The translations under genes were made by a program, and so were the position numbers. 64,000 nucleotides of DNA, from contig JACVCJ010000006.1 of the NCBI GenBank assembly GCA_016742095.1, forward strand, positions 1 to 64,000, read 5' to 3'. The notes under the pieces were generated by a model. The model was given only the letters and a program-made list of their open reading frames with translations. It was not told the origin of the DNA and searched no databases. This document shows positions 1 to 9,896 of this stretch, piece by piece; the first letter of the stretch is position 1; every line of letters begins with the position of its first letter. The stretch is from Bacteroidia bacterium (GTDB lineage: Bacteria > Bacteroidota > Bacteroidia > CAIKAF01).

Positions 1-44
<44 letters not shown>

Positions 45-47
<3 letters not shown>

Positions 48-2339
48 GTGTTGAGACTATGCGAAACAATTCTGCTCGGCTTTGCCCTTTTGATCTTCCT
101 GGTACAATTACTGCCTCTTTTTGCAGGTAAGGCCTTACTTTTTTTATTTTCAACAGGAATTTTGTCACTTGCGTACCTGTTCGCATCATACTGGTTATTC
201 AACAGTGGTGATAGAAAGAAAGTCCCGGTCCCTTTGCTTGCCGGATTATGTTTTGCCCTGGCCCTGGCTTCCCTTCCCTTCAACATATGGGTATGGCAGG
301 AGTTTGTATGGGATATGCTGCCTATTCCTAATATTCTGTTTTGTATTGTACTGGGCATATTTCTGATGCTGAAACGTGCTGTGTGGAAACAGGATAGGGA
401 TATGCGCCGGATTTTTATCCGTTCGTTGTGTATTGCCGGAATTACAGCCTTTTTTGCGTATATGCCTTATAGATCATCACGACCGTATCGTTCGGTATTG
501 AAGTTACTAAACCGTGGTGATTTTCTTTTGCTGGCAAACATAGATATGTTTAATTATTCCGATGCCTGTGAGGCAGAACTGAAAGCAGGTAACTGTGAGC
601 AGGCCCTGCAATATGCCAAAGATGCAAACCTGGCCGGACGTATATGGGTCGGGCTTCCTGCCGGAGAAGAAAACATGGAAGAGGAATTAATACTGGAGAA
701 ACCCTTAGAGCCGGATGCTCTTGGCCTTTTTGCAAAGAATATTCTAAAAACAGATAGACGCCGTGAAAAAAGAAACAGAATTGCATCTACCTACGAAAAC
801 CTTTACTTGGCGTACGATTGTCAGGCTAAAGTTATGTATAGCGGGGGGCTGTATGAAGAAGCTCTCGAATATTTGAAAAAGGCTGATTGTGCACTTAAAT
901 TATGTGATCATAAGGATGAACATTGGAGAGTACAGGAAGTATTTGCCTCATATAGTACTGCGCTCTGCTACGCTGAAATGGGACAGAATGAGGAGGCAAT
1001 AGCATTGCTCGAGAATGCTGTTGAAGCCTATATTGCCCTCAGGGATCGCGCTGATATAGAAATAGTTCCCTTATTAAGAAATCTTGCCTATAACTATGCT
1101 CAGATAGGATTATATACGTATTCTTTATATGTAAACAGGGCTGCATTGAAGATTATCGGTGAAGATCCGCAGACAGAAAATGAGCGGCACGAGTATGTGG
1201 AAAATTACCATATGCTGGCTCAGACACTGCTGAAAATGGACGATCCGGAAGGGGCTATGTATTACGCTGAAAAAGCAGGTACTTTTGCCGGGAATAATAG
1301 CCTGGATTACGCAAATAACTATATAATAAAAGGGCTGGTGAAAATGCGTACGGACAGGTACGCGATGGCTGAATCTGCATTTAGATCGGCACTTGAGCAG
1401 TATACAGCTAAGGGAAGTAAAAAGAAATACCTGGCCCTGGCCTTAACCGGCCTTGCCAAAGCGGCTCTGGCCCAGGGAAAGTACAGCGAAACAGGAGCCT
1501 GTCTTGAAAAATGTTTACCTTATACGTTTGCTGCTTACGGAAAAAACAGTACACAATATATTACTGTGCTCAAAATAAGAGTGGCACTTCATATTGCTTT
1601 GGCCGGTTATGAAGCTGCAGCTGCAGATATAGATGAAGTCATGGATATTTACGAAAACGGGCTTTCAGAAGATAGCACAGCAATTTCGGAAACAATAATG
1701 CTGCTGGCGTACATACAGCTTGCCACGGATAAACTGCCCGGTGCAAAACTAAGTACCGAAGAATGCCTGCGCCTTTTAGAGGTAGAGAGTGCAACAGAGC
1801 TTAAGGGGAACAGTTCTCTGAAGAATAACATCGCTTATGTAAATTATTATACCGGTGAATGGAAAGCATCTGAGGAACTTTATTGCAATGTGATAGAGAT
1901 AGAAGAAGAAGCCGGCCGTATAAAATCGGAAGCTTTGGGAACAGCTTACAATGGACTGGGACTCATTTATACGGAGAAAAATCGTTTGCCGGAAGCGGAT
2001 TCCTGCTTCGGTAAAACATTGTCCGTATGGCATACGATATATAACAGGCCACATCCGCGGATGGCTACGTTATACCAGAATCAGGCTTTGCTGAGACTTA
2101 AACAGAATAAACCTGAGGAGGCTGAAGATCTGTTACTAAAAGCATTGGAAATAAACCAGACTTTTCTGCCGGAAGATCACGATGCCTTCGGAGATATCTA
2201 TAAAGTACTCGGAGACATTAGACAGAAGCAGAGAAAACCAGCAGATGCCGGAATTTATTACGGCAAAGCCCGGGTTATTTATTATGCCAAGTTTGGAGCT
2301 GATCATTCCAAAACTCGCATGCTTTCGGCATATAAATAA
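45..2339 (+). CDS. Membrane-anchored tetratricopeptide repeat protein, 5'-partial
   Basis: The frame is open from the artefactual G-rich edge to a TAA at 2337-2339. The listed GTG start at 45 lies inside suspect sequence, and the first internal Met is near residue 90, so the true start is probably lost upstream. Residues 1 to about 130 hold three or four hydrophobic membrane segments. From about residue 180 to the end are helical TPR pairs. The last are of the kinesin-light-chain type (for example LGLIYTEKNRLPEADSCFGK and LLRLKQNKPEEAEDLLLKAL). The architecture suggests a membrane-tethered protein-interaction scaffold; no enzymatic domain is visible. Base composition looks AT-richer than the genes after 4.4 kb, like the next two genes. 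The role is unknown; a TPR sensor or signalling scaffold is possible. Confidence 0.8.
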
Positions 2340-2356
2340 TGTCATATCACAGGTTT

Positions 2357-2395
2357 TAATATAAAATACCGGTAAAACATTACGCTTTACCGGTA
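2357..2395 (-). terminator. Rho-independent terminator of the lectin gene
   Basis: A perfect 10-bp inverted repeat, TACCGGTAAA (2367-2376) and TTTACCGGTA (2386-2395), encloses a 9-nt loop. Read on the minus strand it is followed by TTTTATATT. That places an intrinsic terminator about 30 bases after the lectin stop codon. On the plus strand no T-run follows, so it probably does not end the TPR transcript efficiently. Confidence 0.75.
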
Positions 2396-2424
2396 TGGTG
2401 TATGGGAGTGGAAAAAGAAACAAC

Positions 2425-2823
2425 TTAAACGCCGGCTGCGATGCCGAAAATTTCTACAACGATATCATTGTAGTCATTGTCCGTGCCATCTTCTATGAGG
2501 CATACAAAATTGTTGGCCACATTTTTCATACCTGCATCGGTAGGATATGCCCCGCTGTAGTTTTTACTGTTGAAATTGCTGGAGCCGGACGTATTTGTAA
2601 TAACGAGCTGCAGGTTGGCGGATTGTACAGCTACATAACCATACCCCAGGATATCGATCTTACCGGGCTGGTAGGTGCCTGTCGTGTAGTTAAAGTAAAT
2701 GTTTTCCCCGGAAGCGTCCTGCAGGATCACATTATAGGAGCCGGCTGTCTGGGCTGTAACGTTCCAGAAAATAAGTTGTCCGGTGGGAAAATTAGTGATC
2801 GGGATATTGATAGAATTTGCCAT
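2425..2823 (-). CDS. LecB (PA-IIL)-like calcium-dependent lectin
   Basis: This 132-aa protein carries IEDGTDNDYNDIVVEI near its C-terminus. That is almost identical to the calcium/sugar-binding loop EDGTDNDYNDAVVVI of Pseudomonas aeruginosa LecB, where the Glu, Asp and Asn residues hold two calcium ions that bind fucose or mannose. The N-terminal part is predicted beta-strand with FWNVTAQTAGSYNVIL, resembling the first strands of LecB, but an equivalent of LecB Asn21 is not obvious. There is no signal peptide, as in LecB. It is about 18 residues longer than LecB and ends FGIAAGV, so the C-terminal glycine carboxylate that completes the calcium site across the LecB dimer is displaced by one residue. 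It has its own terminator and is monocistronic. A soluble sugar-binding lectin is likely; specificity cannot be read here. Confidence 0.8.
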   Translation of the reverse strand: MANSINIPITNFPTGQLIFWNVTAQTAGSYNVILQDASGENIYFNYTTGTYQPGKIDILGYGYVAVQSANLQLVITNTSGSSNFNSKNYSGAYPTDAGMKNVANNFVCLIEDGTDNDYNDIVVEIFGIAAGV

Positions 2824-2840
2824 AATCAGGAATTTAAAAA

Positions 2841-2933
2841 ATGAATAAAAAGATTGTTGCTGTTACCGGAGCAGTCAAAGCCGGGTGGGGTGATTCGGGC
2901 GAGACCTTTGCCGGAGGCGGCGCATGGGCATAG
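2841..2933 (+). CDS. Possible 30-aa peptide, divergent from the lectin
   Basis: An ATG at 2841 opens a 30-codon frame (MNKKIVAVTGAVKAGWGDSG...) ending at TAG 2931-2933. An AGG lies 10 bases upstream of the ATG. The start overlaps the presumed promoter region of the divergent lectin. There is no homology I can recognise and no processing enzyme next to it. It is recorded because it is the only coding-like content in the 364-bp gap; chance is a good alternative. Confidence 0.15.
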   Translation: MNKKIVAVTGAVKAGWGDSGETFAGGGAWA

Positions 2934-3069
2934 TATCCCTGCTGCGCTTTGTGTGTGTGGAGGCGCATAATGTATTGGGTTTAAGGTGAAACGATTTGGT
3001 TTGGTGAAAGTAGATCAAAATAAAGTTCCTTGGGCTTGCAAGGACGTAATTTTTTGATAATCAGTGCTT

Positions 3070-3100
3070 TTTGTCCAGGTATAAATACCTGTTATTTCTG
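3070..3100 (+). promoter_or_regulatory. Bacteroidota-type promoter with an embedded dyad operator
   Basis: TTTG at 3070-3073 and TATTTCTG at 3093-3100 (one mismatch to TAnnTTTG) are separated by exactly 19 bp. Inside that spacer sits a perfect dyad CAGGTAT-AA-ATACCTG (3076-3091), and another half-site ATACCTG lies at 3114-3120, near the expected transcription start. This geometry would let a dimeric repressor block the promoter of the gene at 3188. The promoter boxes follow the known Bacteroidota consensus; the operator role is inference. Confidence 0.55.
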
Positions 3101-3187
3101 AAAGCAGATAATTATACCTGTAAGAGTAATTTATGGCGTGTGAATACGTGAAAAATAGTACATTGCGTTTACGTTTAAATCACCTTT

Positions 3188-4336
3188 ATGGAACTGAAAG
3201 ACCCTATACCCCGCACTGCTGAAGAGATACAGCAGCAGATAACCGAATTATTCGATTACAACCCGTTGCCAAGGACGGAATATGCTCCCGACCTTTTTTC
3301 CCTTTCGGGCTTTCCGCATTACGAAGATGTGCTCAGTAACTGGTACGCGTTCTTTTTTCGTACGGAAGAGAAACATGGTTTCGGAAGACTTTTTGTACAG
3401 GCGCTGCTGGATGTTATCCGCTCAAAAACATCAGACATCCCCGGCAGTTTTATGGACCACCGGGTGCAATGTAAGCGGGAAGTACAAACAAAAAAAGGAA
3501 ACTACATCGACCTGGTACTATATGATGAGGAAAACGATGTGAATAGTTTTAACCAGTCCATACTTATTGAAAATAAAGTATATCATATTCTACATAACGA
3601 TCTGATAGATTATTATGACAGTATAAAAACCAAGGCTGGCGAGCATAAACAGGGTGTTCTGATGACTCTATGGCCATTGGGAGACCTGCCGCCAGGTTAT
3701 GTGAACATAACACACCGGGAATTCATTGGAAAAGTGCTGTCATTACTACCTCAGTATTGGGGTGGGTCCGGTGAAAAATACCTTATTTACCTGAAAGATA
3801 TCGAACAAAATATTCAACGTTTAACATCCGAAATGCAAATGAATACCAACATCCGTTTTTATATAGAAAATACATCGAAATTTCACGCTATGCAGGAGGT
3901 GGCCAGAGAGGCTTGCGAATTTATTTATGGACAGATTGAGGCAACAGCTTATCTGTTGAAACTAGAGCCGGATGGTAAGCAATATGATTATCGACATATC
4001 TGGCAACGTGGTGTAGATCATGTTTACTATACAGTTTTACTAACGGACTTTTTCAAAGACGGAAAAACGATACATGTTGCTCTTGAACTTTGGACGAAGA
4101 AAGCACTGGACCTGATGGCCAGTTATAATACTGCATGTGAGGATGTTCATGTCGGAAAAGATGTAATAGTGAAACCTTCATATGATGGTAAGTCAAACTT
4201 TCATTATTATGCTTTTAAAACGTATACTATTGAACCGGATCAGATTGAAAACCTGTCTGAAATACTTGCTACAGGTATAAAAGAAGATATGGAGCCGATC
4301 CGTAAGGCAATAACGGCAGTATATACAACCGCATAA
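3188..4336 (+). CDS. PD-(D/E)XK nuclease superfamily protein
   Basis: A 382-aa soluble protein. Residues about 95-135 contain the PD-(D/E)XK signature in the PDDEXK_4 style: an acidic strand (GNYIDLVLYDEE) followed by a short strand with the E-x-K pair (SILIENKVYH). The conserved Asp, Glu and Lys are all visible. The remainder is alpha/beta with no other motif I recognise. Proteins of this family are common in phage-defence and mobile regions, and many are of unknown substrate. It is monocistronic, preceded by a promoter with a dyad operator, and AT-richer than the cardiolipin synthase that follows convergently. A nuclease activity is likely but not proven; a stand-alone defence or restriction role is an inference from context. 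Confidence 0.7.
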   Translation: MELKDPIPRTAEEIQQQITELFDYNPLPRTEYAPDLFSLSGFPHYEDVLSNWYAFFFRTEEKHGFGRLFVQALLDVIRSKTSDIPGSFMDHRVQCKREVQTKKGNYIDLVLYDEENDVNSFNQSILIENKVYHILHNDLIDYYDSIKTKAGEHKQGVLMTLWPLGDLPPGYVNITHREFIGKVLSLLPQYWGGSGEKYLIYLKDIEQNIQRLTSEMQMNTNIRFYIENTSKFHAMQEVAREACEFIYGQIEATAYLLKLEPDGKQYDYRHIWQRGVDHVYYTVLLTDFFKDGKTIHVALELWTKKALDLMASYNTACEDVHVGKDVIVKPSYDGKSNFHYYAFKTYTIEPDQIENLSEILATGIKEDMEPIRKAITAVYTTA

Positions 4337-4373
4337 TCCTAGTTTGCTGTATTCCCATTCACTCGGAAGAAAA

Positions 4374-4396
4374 CTCATAGCTGCGAGCTCATAGCT
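4374..4396. repeat. Short direct repeat CTCATAGCT x2
   Basis: Two exact 9-base copies at 4374-4382 and 4388-4396 lie in the 65-bp gap between convergent genes. They sit at the transition from AT-rich to GC-richer sequence. No function can be assigned. Confidence 0.4.
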
Positions 4397-4401
4397 CAAG
4401 A

Positions 4402-5883
4402 CTACATAAACGGCGAGATCAGCCGCACGATCCGTTCCAACAGTTTACGTCCGCGGGAGCGGCGCTTCTGTGTGGCCAGGGTAAGTTCCCGGGCGTCTTC
4501 CAGGTCTTTGTAAAAAATATCGGCCAGCTGTCCGGCGATCTCTTCGTCGTAGATCAGGGCCGAGACTTCAAAATTGAGGTCGAAACTGCGCACGTCCAGG
4601 TTGGCGGTACCCACAGAGGACAGCGTGCGGTCGATCACATAGGTTTTGGCATGTATCAGTCCTTTGGTATACTGGTATACTTTTACGCCGGCGCGCAGCA
4701 GACTGTCGAAATACGCGCGGGAGGCCACATCGACCAGGGTAGAGTCGCTGCTCGCAGGCACCAGCAGCTTTACGTCTATACCGCTCAGCGCAGCCAGTAC
4801 AAGGCTTTCCTGCAGACTGGAATCCGGGATGTAATAGGGCGTGGTGAGCAATATTTCTTTGCGGGCCAGGTTGATGGACTGCATAATGGAATACAGGATG
4901 TTGGGAAGGTCGGAATCCGGGCCGCCTGAAACGATCTGTGCGTGGTAGGTGGCTTTTTCCGGTATACCGGCATAGGGGAAATAACGCCGGTCGATCAGCA
5001 GGTCTTCATTACAGCAGAAATTCCAGTCGGACACGAATACCTGCTGCAGCGCCAGGGACGAAAGGCCTTTGATCATGATGTGCGTATCCCGCCAGTACCC
5101 TTCTGAATCCGGGCTGTTGATGTAGCGGTCGGATACGTTGATGCCGCCGGTGAAACTGGTATGTCCGTCGATCACCACAATTTTACGGTGATTGCGGTAA
5201 TTGAGGCGGTTGGCAAAACGGATGAGGCGGATCTTGTTAAAAGGATGGGCCTGGATACCGGCCGTGCGCAAGGAACGTACGATGGTTTTACGTATGCCGC
5301 GGCTCCCGAAATCGTCGTACAGGAAACGTACCTCCACTCCTTCGCGGGCTTTTTGGATCAGGATATCACATATTTCACGGCCGATGCGATCGTTCTCGTA
5401 AATGTAATACTCCATGTGAATGTGCGAACGGGCTTTTTTCAGCTCATCGATCAGCAGGGGAAACAGTTCTTCGCCGTTCAGCAGCAGGCGTATCTCTTCA
5501 TTGGGCAGCACGTGGTTACTCCCTGTTTTTTTATCGGAAAGCAGCTGTATCAGGCCTTTGTAGTGCTGTAATACCTGGCGGTCGGAAGCGGACAGGCAGC
5601 GCTCGGCCTCCTGCAGAAAGTGCCGGAAATCGGTCTTTACCGCTTCGTCTACCACCAGTTTACGGTTATACAATTTTCGCTTACGGTAATTGATACCGAA
5701 GTAGAAATAGAACAGGATACCGAAAACGGGGACAAATACGGCAAACAAGAGGTAGGCCAGGGTCTTGCTTACCGAACGTGTATCGTAAATGATACGCATG
5801 CAGGTAAATACGAGCAGCAACAGGTAGATCACCTGTACAATAATGAACCATTTAGCATCTACAAACCAGGCAGATTGGAGCAT
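4402..5883 (-). CDS. cls: Cardiolipin synthase, phospholipase D family
   Basis: A 493-aa inner-membrane enzyme that condenses two phosphatidylglycerol molecules into cardiolipin. Two transmembrane helices lie in residues 10-65, as in ClsA. Two HKD motifs follow: HRKIVVID near residue 232, with FTGG after it, and HAKTYVID near residue 411, with GTANLD after it. Length and order match bacterial cardiolipin synthases. The gene is divergent from mqo. A TACATTTG box on the minus strand (5937-5930) lies about 45 bases upstream of the ATG and could be its -7 element. Codon use is GC-richer than in the preceding block, marking the return to core genome. Confidence 0.92.
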   Translation of the reverse strand: MLQSAWFVDAKWFIIVQVIYLLLLVFTCMRIIYDTRSVSKTLAYLLFAVFVPVFGILFYFYFGINYRKRKLYNRKLVVDEAVKTDFRHFLQEAERCLSASDRQVLQHYKGLIQLLSDKKTGSNHVLPNEEIRLLLNGEELFPLLIDELKKARSHIHMEYYIYENDRIGREICDILIQKAREGVEVRFLYDDFGSRGIRKTIVRSLRTAGIQAHPFNKIRLIRFANRLNYRNHRKIVVIDGHTSFTGGINVSDRYINSPDSEGYWRDTHIMIKGLSSLALQQVFVSDWNFCCNEDLLIDRRYFPYAGIPEKATYHAQIVSGGPDSDLPNILYSIMQSINLARKEILLTTPYYIPDSSLQESLVLAALSGIDVKLLVPASSDSTLVDVASRAYFDSLLRAGVKVYQYTKGLIHAKTYVIDRTLSSVGTANLDVRSFDLNFEVSALIYDEEIAGQLADIFYKDLEDARELTLATQKRRSRGRKLLERIVRLISPFM

Positions 5884-6034
5884 AGATCGTGTTTTTTGGT
5901 ATGCATGGCGGCTACTATACGCCGTTCTTCAAATGTAACATAATCTTTCTGAAAAAGGGTAGAAAAGTCAGTCCCGCACAGCCGAACTTTTAGTACATTC
6001 ATACCCGGCAATCTTCACACACAAATTACCGCAT

Positions 6035-7525
6035 ATGCAGCACAAAACACCGCACACACAGACCGATATACTGATGGTGGGCGCCGGTATCATGAGTACC
6101 ACCCTGGCCATGTTGTTAAAAGAACTGGACCCGGACTTGAAGATACGTATCCACGAAGTGCTCGATAAGCCTGCACAGGAGAGCTCCAACGCCTGGAACA
6201 ATGCCGGTACGGGACATGCCGCCCTCTGTGAACTGAATTACACGCCCATGCTGCCCGACGGCAGTGTCGATATCAGCAAGGCGCTGGAAGTGAATACGGC
6301 CTTTGACCTTTCGCGGCAGTTCTGGACCTACCTCGTAAAAAAGGGCCTTATCCATAACCCGCAGGCTTTCCTGCATCCCGTGCCACATTGCAGTTTTGTA
6401 CGCGGTGAAGCCGATGTGGCCTACCTGAAAAAACGTTTCGAAGTACTATCGGCACACCCGCTGTACAAAGGAATGGAATATACCGAAGACCGGGCCCTGC
6501 TCAGCCGCTGGATGCCCCTGGTGATGGAAGGCCGCGATCCGCATGAAAAAGTGGCTGCCACGCGCATGAGCACCGGAACGGACGTGGACTATGGAAAGCT
6601 TACCCGCCTGTACCTGGGGCACCTGGCTAAAACGCACGACTTTTCGGTTAGCTATCACAGCCGTGTGATGGACCTGGAACGCAGTGGTGATGGCTGGAAC
6701 GTGGAGATCCGTAACGAAAAGAACGGGGAACATCAACGTATCCGTGCAACGTTTGTGTTCGTCGGTGCCGGTGGCGCGGCGTTGCCCTTACTGCAGAAGT
6801 CGGACATCCCGGAGGCGCGGGGCTATGCGGGCTTCCCGGTGAGCGGGCTCTGGCTGCGCACGGACAATCCGCTGATCACATCCCGGCACCATGCCAAAGT
6901 CTACGGGAATGCAGCCGTGGGAGCGCCTCCGATGTCGGTACCGCACCTGGACACACGGCATGTGGACGGTAAAGTATCCCTGCTGTTCGGCCCCTTTGCC
7001 GGCTTTTCTACCAAATTCCTGAAGCACGGCTCTTACCTCGATCTGTTTGGCTCCATCGACCGGGAGAACCTGTTACCCCTGCTGGCCGTGGGCCGCGATA
7101 ATTTTGCGCTGGAAAAATACCTGGTGGGTCAGGTGCTGGAATCCGACGAAAAACGTTTTGCCGCGCTGCGCGAATTCTTCCCGCTGGCCAAAGAGTCCGA
7201 CTGGCACCTGGAACAGGCCGGGCAACGCGTGCAGATCATCAAAAAGGACAAAAAACACGGCGGCGTGCTCAAATTCGGCACCGAAGTGATCTGTTCGGCC
7301 GATCATACCATCGCAGCCCTGCTGGGCGCTTCGCCGGGTGCTTCCACGGCGCCGGCCATCATGCTGAGCGTGATAGAACAATGCTTTCCGGAAAAGTTGC
7401 AACGTGCCGACTGGCAGCAGAAACTGAAGGAGATGATCCCGTCTTACGGTATTTCCCTGCAGGAGGAATCGGCCTTTTGCCTGAAGTTAAGGAAGGAAAC
7501 GGGCGCAGTGCTGGGGATCGGGTAG
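6035..7525 (+). CDS. mqo: Malate:quinone oxidoreductase
   Basis: A 496-aa membrane-associated FAD enzyme that oxidises malate to oxaloacetate and passes electrons to the quinone pool, replacing or supplementing the NAD-dependent TCA step. The N-terminus has the FAD-binding fingerprint [17 protein letters not shown], followed by the family-typical [20 protein letters not shown]. Length is close to the usual ~490-500 aa. The ATG at 6035 gives the expected N-terminus directly before the dinucleotide fold. It is divergent from cls and followed after 21 bp by the convergent end of the restriction gene, so the R-M cassette abuts it closely. Confidence 0.95.
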   Translation: MQHKTPHTQTDILMVGAGIMSTTLAMLLKELDPDLKIRIHEVLDKPAQESSNAWNNAGTGHAALCELNYTPMLPDGSVDISKALEVNTAFDLSRQFWTYLVKKGLIHNPQAFLHPVPHCSFVRGEADVAYLKKRFEVLSAHPLYKGMEYTEDRALLSRWMPLVMEGRDPHEKVAATRMSTGTDVDYGKLTRLYLGHLAKTHDFSVSYHSRVMDLERSGDGWNVEIRNEKNGEHQRIRATFVFVGAGGAALPLLQKSDIPEARGYAGFPVSGLWLRTDNPLITSRHHAKVYGNAAVGAPPMSVPHLDTRHVDGKVSLLFGPFAGFSTKFLKHGSYLDLFGSIDRENLLPLLAVGRDNFALEKYLVGQVLESDEKRFAALREFFPLAKESDWHLEQAGQRVQIIKKDKKHGGVLKFGTEVICSADHTIAALLGASPGASTAPAIMLSVIEQCFPEKLQRADWQQKLKEMIPSYGISLQEESAFCLKLRKETGAVLGIG

Positions 7526-7546
7526 GGGCGGTAGCAAATGAAAAAG

Positions 7547-8719
7547 TTAGCTTTGTAAAGTTAGAATATGCTTTATGAAAGATTCAAGGGTAAGAATTCT
7601 ATGCCTAAATTCTTTAGGAAAACTGCTTAGATAAGATTTTGGAACTACAAGACAGACATTATACTTATACATTTCTTCCAACTGATGCGTTGAAATGCCC
7701 TGCTGAAGAGTAAACAAATGTTTGGTTTTTATTCGGTCAGCCTCGTTAAGTACTTGTCGCCATCTGTCTTTACAAGTCGTCTTCGATGCAAGTACAGCCA
7801 GCTTATTTGTATCAAATCTTGAGTTAGAATAATCATCAGAACCCGGAAACAGGAAGTCTGGTTTCTTCTTGTCTTCAGTGATAACCTGAGTATTGAATTT
7901 TAAGTGAAAAATACTAAAAACTTCAGACAGATGATGCTCTAACGATTTTCCGGCCCTGCTCTTTCTTCGATTAAGAAATGTATTGGCAGTTGTAATAAAT
8001 TCTTCTACGGAAGAAAATGGTATTTTTATTATATCAGAGTATCTAACATTTTCTAATGTCTTAAACAACTGAAATTCGGCCTCAAGCCAGTTTAATAATT
8101 GTTTATCAGGATCAGTTCTAATATGACCGGGATTAATACCCCAAACAGTATTATAACACAACCGGGCTCTTGCAGCAAGATCTGCAGTCGGAGGGAAATC
8201 AACAGTGAGTTGACTGATAAAATTGTGAAAGCAATTTAAAAGGAGATCTTCTATATTTTGTTGAAATTGCTTAGGGATAATGCCATTTATGTCCGATGAG
8301 GAAATGTTCAGAGCTGTGACGAATTGATCAATATCCTCATCTGACTGTAATACGAAAGCATTATAGTAATCATTAGAAACTTTTACAATGACAAGAAGAT
8401 CCCCAATGTTTTCATCATGTAAATAAGGGAAATTTCTGCCAAATCGCGTAAGACGATACTCATTGCGCGTACCGGTTCCATAATATATAAAACGGCTTTG
8501 TGTTTCGAAGTCATTCTGCCATTTAATAGTAATGTATATGTCTTTATTGGATCCTTTTTCGCCTTCACTGTCAAAAAAGAGCGGCCAAGCGTTTTTATGA
8601 ATGTGAAAACCTGCCTGATGAGCGCCAGTAGCACCTACATCATTTGCCGTGATGAATTTACAGAAGGCTACTTGGGCATTTTGCGCAGAGCTTATGGCTT
8701 TATTTAATATGCTTTCCAT
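7547..8719 (-). CDS. EcoRII-type restriction endonuclease
   Basis: A 390-aa enzyme, near the 404 aa of EcoRII. The N-terminal domain (residues 1-160) has the effector-binding region with [16 protein letters not shown], typical of EcoRII-N. The C-terminal catalytic domain (residues ~250-390) has [12 protein letters not shown], then the PD-(D/E)XK core KKPDFLFPG and [12 protein letters not shown]. EcoRII cleaves before CCWGG and needs a second site bound as effector (type IIE); CCWGG is inferred from the paired methyltransferase. The start overlaps the methyltransferase stop by 20 bp, so it is the last gene of a translationally linked vsr-dcm-R set. It appears intact. The AT-rich composition contrasts with mqo and suggests acquisition by transfer. 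Confidence 0.9.
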   Translation of the reverse strand: MESILNKAISSAQNAQVAFCKFITANDVGATGAHQAGFHIHKNAWPLFFDSEGEKGSNKDIYITIKWQNDFETQSRFIYYGTGTRNEYRLTRFGRNFPYLHDENIGDLLVIVKVSNDYYNAFVLQSDEDIDQFVTALNISSSDINGIIPKQFQQNIEDLLLNCFHNFISQLTVDFPPTADLAARARLCYNTVWGINPGHIRTDPDKQLLNWLEAEFQLFKTLENVRYSDIIKIPFSSVEEFITTANTFLNRRKSRAGKSLEHHLSEVFSIFHLKFNTQVITEDKKKPDFLFPGSDDYSNSRFDTNKLAVLASKTTCKDRWRQVLNEADRIKTKHLFTLQQGISTHQLEEMYKYNVCLVVPKSYLSSFPKEFRHRILTLESFIKHILTLQS

Positions 8720-9896
8720 TTATTTTTAAAAGTTCTTTTATTAGCTCACCAGCTACGGCCTGTATCAAAGGTACAGTCACCGAATTGCCAAACTGACGAT
8801 AAGCCTGATTATCAGAAACCGGAATAATAAACTTATCAGGAAACCCCTGCAGACGTGCACATTCCCGTGGAGTAAGCCTTCTGGGATTCAGTCCGTCCTG
8901 CGGAATAAGTATTTCGGCACCGTCTTTGTAATAACGTGCGCTCATAGTCCGTGAAACACCGTTCAAATCTGTCAGGCCAAATCCAAAACCGTTTCCCTTG
9001 GCTTTATGCTTATTGGCATAGTCCTGCAAATAGTTCCACAACTTATCTGACAATGTGTATTTGCCATCAGGATCTTCCATAAGAATATCTTTGATCTTTG
9101 CTTTCTGTACAGGATATTTGGGAAATTTAAACGTTTCCTGATTATTAAATATATCTCTTCTAAAGCCAACTATAATTATACGTTCGCGATGTTGTGGAAC
9201 ATAATATTTGCCATCTAATACTTCAGCATGTACATTGTATCCCAGCTCATCCAGAGTACTCTGAATTACCTTAAACGTATTGCCTTTATCATGTGATCTC
9301 AGGTTTTTTACGTTTTCCAGCATAAAAACGGGAGGACGCTTATGTTTGAGAATACGGGCAATATCAAAAAACAAGGTGCCCTGTGTTTCATCAAGAAATC
9401 CATGCTTTCTGCCAAGTGCATTCTTTTTGCTTACACCGGCAATCGAAAATGGCTGACAGGGAAATCCGGCCAGAAGGATATCATGATCGGGAATATTAGT
9501 TTCTTTAATTTGAGTGATATCCCCAAATGGCACTTCGCCAAAATTGGCTTCGTAGGTTTTTTTTGCAAAATTATTCCACTCACTGGTGAAAACACATTTG
9601 CCACCTAAATTCTGGTATGCAAGGCGAATCCCACCAATACCTGCAAATAAATCGATGAACTTAAATTTAGCCTTTGCGGGAGGGGGAAAAGGCACATCAT
9701 ATTTCAATGAAATATAAAGCTGGTCTTCTACACCGGGCTTAAATTCATCAAGGTACTCTTCCGCACGAAGCTTAAAATATTGAGATGCTCCATTTTCCTG
9801 ATTTTGCCAATAATGGGAAAGATTGGCAAATCCATCATTCAGATGTTTGTCAATATTGATATCCAGAGCTTTCTTAATATCACTGTATTTGGTCAT
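8700..9896 (-). CDS. dcm: DNA cytosine-5 methyltransferase, Dcm/M.EcoRII type
   Basis: About 398 aa from the ATG at 9896 (the listed frame starts at a GTG, 9926). All core C5-methyltransferase motifs are present in order: [11 protein letters not shown] (AdoMet), [13 protein letters not shown] with the catalytic Cys, FMLENVKNL, and [17 protein letters not shown] with [10 protein letters not shown] at the end. The target-recognition region reads NGFGFGL and [13 protein letters not shown], close to Dcm and M.EcoRII, which supports CCWGG as target. It has a long N-terminal arm (~80 residues) as in Dcm. It lies between vsr and the endonuclease, overlapping both. It protects host DNA from the linked endonuclease. 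Confidence 0.93.
   Translation of the reverse strand: MTKYSDIKKALDINIDKHLNDGFANLSHYWQNQENGASQYFKLRAEEYLDEFKPGVEDQLYISLKYDVPFPPPAKAKFKFIDLFAGIGGIRLAYQNLGGKCVFTSEWNNFAKKTYEANFGEVPFGDITQIKETNIPDHDILLAGFPCQPFSIAGVSKKNALGRKHGFLDETQGTLFFDIARILKHKRPPVFMLENVKNLRSHDKGNTFKVIQSTLDELGYNVHAEVLDGKYYVPQHRERIIIVGFRRDIFNNQETFKFPKYPVQKAKIKDILMEDPDGKYTLSDKLWNYLQDYANKHKAKGNGFGFGLTDLNGVSRTMSARYYKDGAEILIPQDGLNPRRLTPRECARLQGFPDKFIIPVSDNQAYRQFGNSVTVPLIQAVAGELIKELLKINGKHIK

Larger units (their letters stand above)
2824..3187. other. 364-bp intergenic region between the lectin and the nuclease-family gene
   Basis: This divergent intergenic region holds the doubtful 30-aa frame (2841-2933) and a promoter/operator cluster at 3070-3120 described separately. 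I could not identify a clear TAnnTTTG box for the lectin on the minus strand. The rest shows no structure I recognise. Confidence 0.6.
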
